From positions 1 to 13,619 of the forward strand of contig DAOWLV010000032.1 in NCBI GenBank assembly GCA_030643455.1: a DNA stretch of 13,619 nt, given 5' to 3'. This document shows, piece by piece, positions 6,547-13,200 of this stretch. The first letter of the stretch is position 1. Every line of letters begins with the position of its first letter. The notes under the pieces are model-generated. The model made no database searches. It had not been told where the DNA came from and saw only the letters and a program-made list of their open reading frames with translations. The position numbers were made by a program, and so were the translations under genes. Source of the stretch: Candidatus Krumholzibacteriia bacterium (GTDB lineage Bacteria > Krumholzibacteriota > Krumholzibacteriia > LZORAL124-64-63).

Positions 6547-8564
6547 GGTCCGCCGCGCAAGTCCTTCCTGGGGATGCGAATCTGGGCAGTGATGCAACAG
6601 TTGTCCGGGCGCACACAGCGCACTTCGAAATGGTGCAGACCCTCCGGCACGTTGATCCTGAGTTTTTTGCGGGAGCCCGGCAGAATGTCCAGGTGGCCGG
6701 GATAGAATGCATTGGCCAACCGGGTGGCGTCGTAGTGGAACGTTCGCCACACCTCGCCGTTCCTCCAAACTTCCAGCATGTACTTCTTGCTGCCGAGCAT
6801 GCCCGGTTCAAAGTCCAAACGGGTGTACAATTGCAGGTTGGTCGGCCCGGTCACCGCAAAGGTCAGGGGTGTTCCGGGTTCGAACCGGTAGTAGGTGCTT
6901 TGCGTGCCGCTTTCGAACTGCAGTGTGGCCAACTCGGCGTAGCCTTCGGGTGTAAAGGGTACGGTGTCGCTGGTTGTTCGTTTGCTCTGTCGAAAGAGCC
7001 GACAAACGACTTTTCCGTTACCGGAAGCTTGTCCGGTGATCAGCAAGGCATGGGAGCCTTTGGGGATATCCACATAGGTCCGGCGCAGGGATGAGACCCT
7101 GCCGTCCTGGTCACAAATCGCGATGCCGTCGTTGATCTCGGCGGTGAAGCTCTTGCGAAGGATCTCGGTCTCGTCCAGGGTGACGGTCATCGTGAAGGGC
7201 TGCCGGTCCGGATCATCGGTTTCAAAGACATACCGGCCGATCAACTTGACACGGCGGGGGCCGTTCACCTGAAACTCCACCGGGTTGTCTTCATCCAGCA
7301 CCAGATAGGTGAATTTCTGGCCGTCGCTGGTCAGGCAGATTTCGGTGCCATTCCGTTCGGGCGTCATCTTGCGCCATTGTTCTGCGGCCGACACTGTCGG
7401 CGCATGCAGGAATCCGATCCCCACCAGGACCACGAGGGGTACGAGGGGCGCGATGGTGCGCCGCCGCCCCAGGCGGTCGAACAACCCCCGGCGGATCTCC
7501 GGCGCCAGGATCAGGATGCAGGCCAGGCAGTAGATGACCAGGAAAGTCGCCGCCAGCGGCCAGCGATACATCTCCCGCACGAAAATCTCGCCCTGGCCGG
7601 GTTGGGGCAGGAAGTCCGGGGCCACCGGCAGGCCGTTGTCCTGGGCCAGGGTGATGATCCGCAACAGATGCACTACCGGAACCCCTTTTTCGGCAAACAG
7701 AATGAGCGTGCCTTTTCGTGGCCAGTTGTGGGCCTGGAGATTGAAACTCAAACCGGAGGGAAGCAGGGTCTTGTTGTGGCGGTTGCCGACGCTGGCGACA
7801 CCGCCGCCCACGTTGACAAACGTGCGGTAGGGTCGACCCTGAGACGCCTCTTCGTAGAGTTTCATCCGCTTGGTGATGGCGTCCTCGATGTTGTCCGAGG
7901 CGAGAAAGGGGATCCCGTTGCGTTCGATGCTCTCCCGCAACACCCGCCTGCCGGCCGGGCTCATGCCCCGGCCCATGTCGTTGCCTCCGCCGAAGGTTGC
8001 CGCCTGGCTGCGGGTGTGGAAGATGCCCTTTTCGTAGAACAGGGATTCCATGTCCAGCCAGGTGAAATCCGGGCTGTTGGCGCCCCAGTTGGAGGCGCCT
8101 ACCGAGGTGATCACCACCGGCCGAAGCTCCATGGTTTCCAGCGCCGCGTATAGGCTGATGTTCATGCCGGGGAAAGACCCGCTGACGGCCACCGCGACCG
8201 GATCTCCCGGCCCCAGGCCCGCCTGGCGGAAGTACTGCACCATCACGGCGGCAAAGTTGGGGTTGAGGGTGGTCAGTTTGGCGTCCAGATCACCCGCCGC
8301 GTTGGTGATCAGGCTGATCTCGGGGCCGATCAGGCCTGTGCCGGCCGGATCGTTGACCAGGTCAAGATTGGCGCCTTCCAGCCCCCGGTGGTGGCGTACG
8401 GCGGCAAAAGCCCGCTCAGCCCGGGTGGCGGCCTCGAGTTTGAGATCGTAATCCCACTGCCTGGTGGGGGTGCGGGTCATGTCCAGTACCATCTGCATGA
8501 GCAGGGCACTGGCCGCCAACAGCAGCAGGATGAACCTGCGCCGATTATCCAATCGCCAGCTCAA
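6543..8564 (-). CDS. pgsW: PgsW-family poly-gamma-glutamate system protein fused to a periplasmic two-module extension
   Basis: The first about 330 residues belong to the 'poly-gamma-glutamate system protein' PgsW family encoded beside pgsB and pgsC. After an N-terminal anchor (11-28) come SGSFPGMN (128-135), TSVGASNWGAN (153-163), FTWLDME (167-173) and NVGGGVASVG (251-260). This part should lie outside the inner membrane and its biochemical role is not known. Hydrophobic segments follow at 335-355 and 370-388. After VSAAEQW a 280-residue beta-rich tail holds two tandem copies of one module (about 416-523 and 555-665). PgsW proteins as I know them end near the transmembrane region, so the tail is an added unit. 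The start is TTG 8564, overlapping pgsC by 20 bp, with GGGGGA 6 nt upstream; no ATG or GTG nearby fits. Three Cys (650, 656, 657) near the end could form disulfides. The stop overlaps the barrel gene's ATG. I am confident of the family and less so of its function. Confidence 0.88.
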   Translation of the reverse strand: MSWRLDNRRRFILLLLAASALLMQMVLDMTRTPTRQWDYDLKLEAATRAERAFAAVRHHRGLEGANLDLVNDPAGTGLIGPEISLITNAAGDLDAKLTTLNPNFAAVMVQYFRQAGLGPGDPVAVAVSGSFPGMNISLYAALETMELRPVVITSVGASNWGANSPDFTWLDMESLFYEKGIFHTRSQAATFGGGNDMGRGMSPAGRRVLRESIERNGIPFLASDNIEDAITKRMKLYEEASQGRPYRTFVNVGGGVASVGNRHNKTLLPSGLSFNLQAHNWPRKGTLILFAEKGVPVVHLLRIITLAQDNGLPVAPDFLPQPGQGEIFVREMYRWPLAATFLVIYCLACILILAPEIRRGLFDRLGRRRTIAPLVPLVVLVGIGFLHAPTVSAAEQWRKMTPERNGTEICLTSDGQKFTYLVLDEDNPVEFQVNGPRRVKLIGRYVFETDDPDRQPFTMTVTLDETEILRKSFTAEINDGIAICDQDGRVSSLRRTYVDIPKGSHALLITGQASGNGKVVCRLFRQSKRTTSDTVPFTPEGYAELATLQFESGTQSTYYRFEPGTPLTFAVTGPTNLQLYTRLDFEPGMLGSKKYMLEVWRNGEVWRTFHYDATRLANAFYPGHLDILPGSRKKLRINVPEGLHHFEVRCVRPDNCCITAQIRIPRKDLRGGP
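6570..6902 (-). repeat. module copy B (second in PgsW tail)
   Basis: This covers residues 555-665. It carries V571-T572-G573-P574, Leu577, Arg582 and Phe585, then VPEGLH at 639-644 and the Cys cluster CVRPDNCC (650-657). The spacing of the core residues is identical to copies A and C. Confidence 0.65.
6996..7319 (-). repeat. module copy A (first in PgsW tail)
   Basis: This covers residues 416-523. It carries V433-N434-G435-P436, Val439, Arg444 and Phe447, then IPKGSH at 500-505. It is about 30 residues upstream of copy B, joined by a Ser/Thr/Arg linker. Confidence 0.65.
7383..7472 (-). other. internal signal-peptide-like segment at the PgsW fusion joint
   Basis: Residues 365-394 read LGRRRT, then a hydrophobic core IAPLVPLVVLVGIGFL, then HAPTVSAAEQ, with the n-, h- and c-regions of a Sec signal peptide and an AxA-like end. 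It probably acts as a transmembrane helix in the fused protein. It looks like a remnant of a once separate secreted protein, or a site of processing that frees the two-module tail. Confidence 0.55.
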
Positions 8565-9018
8565 TGAGCTTCCCCCCGTGGGCTGTGACCAGGGCCAGAC
8601 GCACGATGAACGAGGCCATGATCATGGTGCAGAGGGTTTCGACGACGCCCTGCCGCATCATCCAGTAGGCGATCAGCCCGGGGATGATGTAACCGATGGA
8701 CTGGATCACGCTGGTGTCCACGCCCAGTTGCATGGCGTCGTTGAAGACGAGGATGTGACGGGTCAGGTAACCGAACAGGAAACCGGCCAGCACGCTGAAT
8801 ACCATGGTGCGCCGGCCGTAGAGCAGCACGAAACGCCCCACCAACCGGATGAACGCGTATGTCACCAGGGAAGCCAGCACCGTGCCCAGGATGCGCAGGG
8901 GCTGATCCATGTAAAGGGCGATGTAACCGGGCACCACCAGGCCACCGGCTGCCAGGCCGAGGATTTCCGAAAAGACCAGGCTGACGACAAGACCCAGTCC
9001 GATACTCTGGAAGATCAT
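8545..9018 (-). CDS. pgsC: poly-gamma-glutamate synthase membrane subunit PgsC (CapC)
   Basis: This is the integral membrane partner of PgsB; together they form the minimal membrane synthase of gamma-linked glutamate polymers. At 157 residues it is close to the usual length of about 150. It has about five hydrophobic segments and two related glycine/proline turns, GGLVVPGYIAL (25-35) and GYIIPGLIA (109-117), the first being the hallmark of the family. Arg58, Arg69 and Arg70 mark a basic loop (RLVGRF...YGRR). The start is ATG 9018, overlapping the pgsB stop as ATGA, with a perfect GGAGG 7 nt upstream. Its end overlaps the pgsW start by 20 bp. The identity is well supported by sequence and by the flanking pgsB. 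Confidence 0.93.
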   Translation of the reverse strand: MIFQSIGLGLVVSLVFSEILGLAAGGLVVPGYIALYMDQPLRILGTVLASLVTYAFIRLVGRFVLLYGRRTMVFSVLAGFLFGYLTRHILVFNDAMQLGVDTSVIQSIGYIIPGLIAYWMMRQGVVETLCTMIMASFIVRLALVTAHGGKLIELAIG

Positions 9019-10196
9019 TCCGTCACCTCCTTTTGCCTCAGATGGTCAAGCAGGCGAATGCCGATGCCGGCGATATTACCCACACCGATGATCCGGGAGT
9101 CATCCGGCCCCAGGCCGACCAGACGGTTCCACAAGGCCTCGGCTTCCAGGTTGCTGAAATCATGGATGACTGCCCCGGAAATCCCGTTGCGCCGCAGAAT
9201 ACTGGCAAACAGGGCTGTCTCGTCGCCGACCAGAACGTAATGGGCGGCCTTTAGTTCCCGGCCCATGAGAGGAGCCAGATCCTTGCTGCGCCGCTGACGG
9301 TCGGACCGGATGTTCATCAGAAGAATGACCCGCTCCGGGTGCGCAGCAAGACCCAGCCGCTGCCACACCCGGCAGTAGCTGTCAGGGTCATTGGCCGCAA
9401 AACCGTTGATGAATTCCACCTCGCGGGAACCCACTTCCGGCACCTCTTGCCGGTAACGGCGGCAGGTCATGGCGCCAGCATCGGGGGTCACCTGCCACAT
9501 GCCCGCCAGGGCCACCTCGCGCTCCACGCCCACGTCCTTGCAAACGTCCAGGGCCAGGCTCACGTTTTCGGGGAACTCCTGGTAGGCGAACCGTTGCATC
9601 TCCTCATCCGAAACGGCGTCGGCCCGGCTGCAGGTGAACTTGCTGTGGGCCTTGCTCGAGCGGCTAGCCAGATAATCGACGTACCTGTCCTCGGCAGTGA
9701 ACAGGTGACTGCCGCTGGGCACCGTGCCGGCCAGACTGGCAGCCACATCGTCCATGGTCGGTCCCATGACTTCCAGATGATCGGGCCGCACGTTGGTGAT
9801 CACCCCGTGTGTTGCCTTGACGATGGCATGCTCTGAAACACGCTGCAGGTCGGGCCGCACGGCCATGCATTCGATCACCAGCGCCTGGCAGTTCTGCCGG
9901 GCCGCCCGGCGAAACACACTGAGCTGTTCCTTGATGTTGGGGGCGCCACGCCTTACAACGGGTGTTTCGCTGCCGTCGGTATTGATCATCGCCACCGCGC
10001 TGCCGGTGGTCTTTCCGACCACGGCCAGGCCGCCCGCCTTCAGTCCCGCCGCTATCAGCCGGGCCACCGACGACTTGCCCCGGCTGCCGTTGACGTGGAT
10101 CCGGATGGGGATCCGGCGGCGGTGGAGGACATGCCGCAGCATCTCCCACATGCCGAGGACCGTCACCAGGATCAGAAGGATCAACACCAGTTGCAC
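9015..10196 (-). CDS. pgsB: poly-gamma-glutamate synthase PgsB (CapB), ATP-dependent amide ligase
   Basis: PgsB is a Mur-ligase-related enzyme that activates the growing chain's carboxylate with ATP and adds the next glutamate through a gamma-amide bond at the inner face of the membrane. Its 393 residues match the usual length. Visible features are an N-terminal membrane anchor (1-18), a basic stretch (RHVLHRRR, 21-28), the P-loop NGSRGKSS (36-43), GKTTGS (61-66), IECMAVRPDLQ (108-118) and TNVRPDHLEVMG (134-145), with His140 in the Mur-type metal/ATP region, and LLMNIRSDR (292-300). ECMAV and NVRPDH separate PgsB from MurC or FolC. The start is GTG 10196; an in-frame TAG lies just upstream, so no earlier start exists, and AAGGTG is 4 nt before it. 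It is the first gene of the tight cluster. Whether the substrate is L-Glu, D-Glu or a related diacid cannot be read from sequence. Confidence 0.95.
   Translation of the reverse strand: MQLVLILLILVTVLGMWEMLRHVLHRRRIPIRIHVNGSRGKSSVARLIAAGLKAGGLAVVGKTTGSAVAMINTDGSETPVVRRGAPNIKEQLSVFRRAARQNCQALVIECMAVRPDLQRVSEHAIVKATHGVITNVRPDHLEVMGPTMDDVAASLAGTVPSGSHLFTAEDRYVDYLASRSSKAHSKFTCSRADAVSDEEMQRFAYQEFPENVSLALDVCKDVGVEREVALAGMWQVTPDAGAMTCRRYRQEVPEVGSREVEFINGFAANDPDSYCRVWQRLGLAAHPERVILLMNIRSDRQRRSKDLAPLMGRELKAAHYVLVGDETALFASILRRNGISGAVIHDFSNLEAEALWNRLVGLGPDDSRIIGVGNIAGIGIRLLDHLRQKEVTE
9023..9034 (-). promoter_or_regulatory. strong Shine-Dalgarno for pgsC, inside pgsB
   Basis: The minus strand reads AAAAGGAGGTGA, a near-perfect match to the 16S rRNA tail, 7 nt before the pgsC ATG. 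It lies in the last codons of pgsB (Lys-Glu-Val). It is the strongest such site among these genes and contrasts with the weak sites of pgsB and the TTG start of pgsW, so PgsC may be made in excess. Confidence 0.8.
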
Positions 10197-10265
10197 GATA
10201 CACCTTGCCGTGGCTAGGGGAGGGACACTGCCATTGGAGTTGACGGCGGTGCCCAGCCAATGCGT
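10197..10265 (-). promoter_or_regulatory. 69-bp gap before pgsB, with a short inverted repeat
   Basis: This is the only real gap on the minus strand and so the best place for operon control. On the plus strand CATTGG (10232-10237) and CCAATG (10257-10262) are a perfect 6-bp inverted repeat with a 19-nt loop. No good -35/-10 pair or T-run terminator is seen. A weak pgsB ribosome site, AAGGTG, lies at 10201-10206. The operon may be read through from the peptidase gene or use a promoter not recognised here. Confidence 0.35.
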
Positions 10266-13200
10266 TTACCGCAACAGAATCATTTTCCGGGTCAAGGCAC
10301 TAGCGCCCGTTTCCAGACGGTAGAAGTACACGCCGCCGGCCGCCGGAGTACCGGAATCATCCCGGCCGTCCCAGATCTTCACGCCTTCGCCGGCGGCCAC
10401 CTGGCCGTCGACCAGGGTGCGGACCAGCCGGCCCGCCACGTCGTACACCCGCAGGCGCACGTGGGTTTGGCGCGGCAAGGCAAAACCGATGGAGGCCGCG
10501 CCGCGGGCGGGATTGGGATGTGCCGGATAAAGCGCCAGACGTGTGGCCAGGGCTGCGGCCACGCTGGTCTGGCCGGGCTCACTGGACACGCTGTATGGGT
10601 GCAGGGCCGTCAACATGAAACGATCCTCGGATGGATCGCCGTCCACCGGTGCGGTGAAGCGTCGAGCTTCACCGGCAAGGGGATATTCCGTCAGACGCAC
10701 GCGTTGTCCGTCGCGAATCCGGTCCACGTGCCAGCCCACAACGGGACGGTCGTCGGCAGGCTCCCAATTCAGGTCGATCTGGCTGGCGGTTGCCGTGGCG
10801 ACAAACCTGGACAAGGCAAAAGGCACCCGCAACGGGACCTCGGTGGTCACGCGCACTGCCAGGCCGGGCTGCAAGGGCGCCATGCCCGGGGCGTTGACGT
10901 TGCCGTAACTCAGCTGCAGGCCATCGGTGCCGTCGGGTGACTCGATGCCCACGGTGGCGTACATACGCATGTAATCGTTGTTGTTGACCTGACGGTACAG
11001 GAAAAGCAACTCACCGTCCCCGGTGGCGGTGGGGTGACTGGCCTGATCCATCAGCGCAAGCTGGAAAGTCTGCAGACCGAGGATTTCCGGTTTGTAGTGG
11101 GGCAACCGGCTCCACTCGACAATGAATGCACCGAGGGTCTGGTCATGATGCGTATAGATGCCATCCGGATCGATGCCGTTGACATTCTCCTGGCCCTCAC
11201 CCGGGGGCGCGGGATTGAGATTGTCCCAGAAGGGAGCCACCAGGGCTTCGACGCCGTACTGGGTGGGGATGGTCCAGTTGTAGAAGTCGTAGTCGCTGCC
11301 CGTGTCGAAGCTGACCCAGCCGTTGTCGCTGACCCGGATCTGGGTGTAGTCCTGCCCGTAGTAGCGGAAGGTGAACGGCAGATCGATCACCATCCAGACC
11401 ACTTCATTTTCGATGGGGAAATCGAGCAGCGTACCGGGGCCGCCCATGGCCGAGGAGATCTCGTTCCAGAAATAGACCGGACGGCTGTCCGGGTAGTCGA
11501 AGTCGGCGCTGTCGTAGGCAAAGTAGCCGTAGTTGTCCGGACCTACCGGAGAAGAAACATTCACCGGTCCTACCACCACTGCGCAGTTGGTGTCGGTCCG
11601 GTAGCCCGCGGTGGTGGTGACGACCAGGCCGAAGGTCAGGTTGGTGGCCGTGGGGGTGTCCGGCGTCACACCGAGATCGAATACCGCGTCGGTCGTGACC
11701 GTCTCGCCGGGCTGACAGGCCGGAATTGTGGCGGTGCCGGTGCCCAGGGTGGAACCGCCCGGGGTCAGGAGTGTCAGCTCGACGGTGCCGCCGCCGGCCG
11801 CGATGCTGCCGGTGTTGCGCAAGGTCAGGGCCAGGTTGGTCGTCTGGCCGGGACGCGGGGCGGACCCGTCGGCTGCAGCCAGGTAGACCTCGCCCCAGGC
11901 CGGGGCGGTCACGGCCAGGCTGACGAGGGAAGTGTCATGCTGGCCGCCGAGACGTTCGGCGTCCAATTGCAGGGTGATCAACGATGCGTCCGCCGCATCG
12001 GCAGCAATGACCAGCCCCAGTGTCGCGCTGGCGACGGCTTCGGCACCACCGGGAATGTCGGGGAAAGCCACCTGGCCGGCCGCACTTCCGGGCCCGGAGA
12101 CTTCGGCAATACTCAGGGTGAAGGCACCACTGGGGCTGCTGCCGTGATTTTTGATCGTCGCGGTCAGGGCCAGCGTCTCGCCGGGATTGATTACCTGGTC
12201 ACCGTTGCCTGCGCTGTCGTCGACTTCCATGGCGGTAGCGCCCAGGAATACGGCCGCGGTGCCGGTGGCGATGGTGGCTTCGTAGGGATTCACGCCCACC
12301 TCGCTGACGGTGATTTCAATGACCGCCCCCTGCAGGACGGGGCTGATCTCCAGGTCCAATGTGCCGTCAGGACCGGTCACTCCGGTGCCGATCAACTGGC
12401 CGCTTTGGACCACACCCACCCGGGCGCCGGCCACGGGGGTGGAGGCCCCTTCGGTGACCACCGATACGGTGAGACTGTTGGACCCGACCAGCAGGTGGTC
12501 GGGATGGCTCACTTCGATGGCCTGGGGCAACTGACGCCAGAACTTCAGGCTGGGATCACCCATCAGGTTGTAGATGTGAAAGTAGAATTCCACCGATTCC
12601 TCGCCGAACTCGGCAGCCGACATCTCGTTGGGGAAGTAGTCCATGAAACGCATCTTGCCGGTGTCCAGCAGGGTGCCCAGATCGGTGACACCTTCGTCGA
12701 CGATGCGCTCGAAGAGGCTGATGGCCATGGCGTCGTTGTACCTGGTATGCGACCAGTGTTCGCCGTTGCCGATGAAGGCCACCGCACCCTTGCCGGGGTC
12801 GTCGGGGCTGCCCTGGCGTACGAAAACCTCACCGAAACACGGGCTGCTGGACGTGTAATCGCCATTCAGGCACACGAAACTCATGACAATCGGCGTCATG
12901 TTGTTGGTGTCCAGGGCCGGGATGTCGTCCACGGTGAACATGGGGGGATCCCAGCCGGCTGTGCCGTAGGCCCAACCGCGGTAGACCACGAAACCCACGC
13001 CGGCGTTGATGGTGTTGCGCACCACGGTGGCTCCCATAAGCGAAGGCAGCGGTGGCGACGAGACGGCCGTGGGGTCGGGAAAGCCCATGTCCGTCAGCAT
13101 TTCGCCGCAGAAATCAACCGTATAACCGGGGGTTTCCGAAGCGTAGACACCCGCCACCATCAGGGAGCGGGTTTGCCAGGTGGGGTCGCCGGCCAGGTCA

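Noticed and set aside
6547..6768. 74-residue N-terminal extension of the barrel protein
   Set aside because: It lies inside pgsW in another frame and would bury the signal peptide. The ATGA overlap start at 6546 fits better.
9015..10196. Peptidoglycan Mur ligase or folylpolyglutamate synthase
   Set aside because: The N-terminal membrane anchor, the ECMAV and NVRPDH motifs, the 393-residue length and adjacency to pgsC all point to PgsB.
10197..10265. Sigma-70 promoter with TTGGCT as -35 in the gap before pgsB
   Set aside because: The hexamer 17 bp downstream (CCAATG) is a poor -10, so I do not call a promoter.
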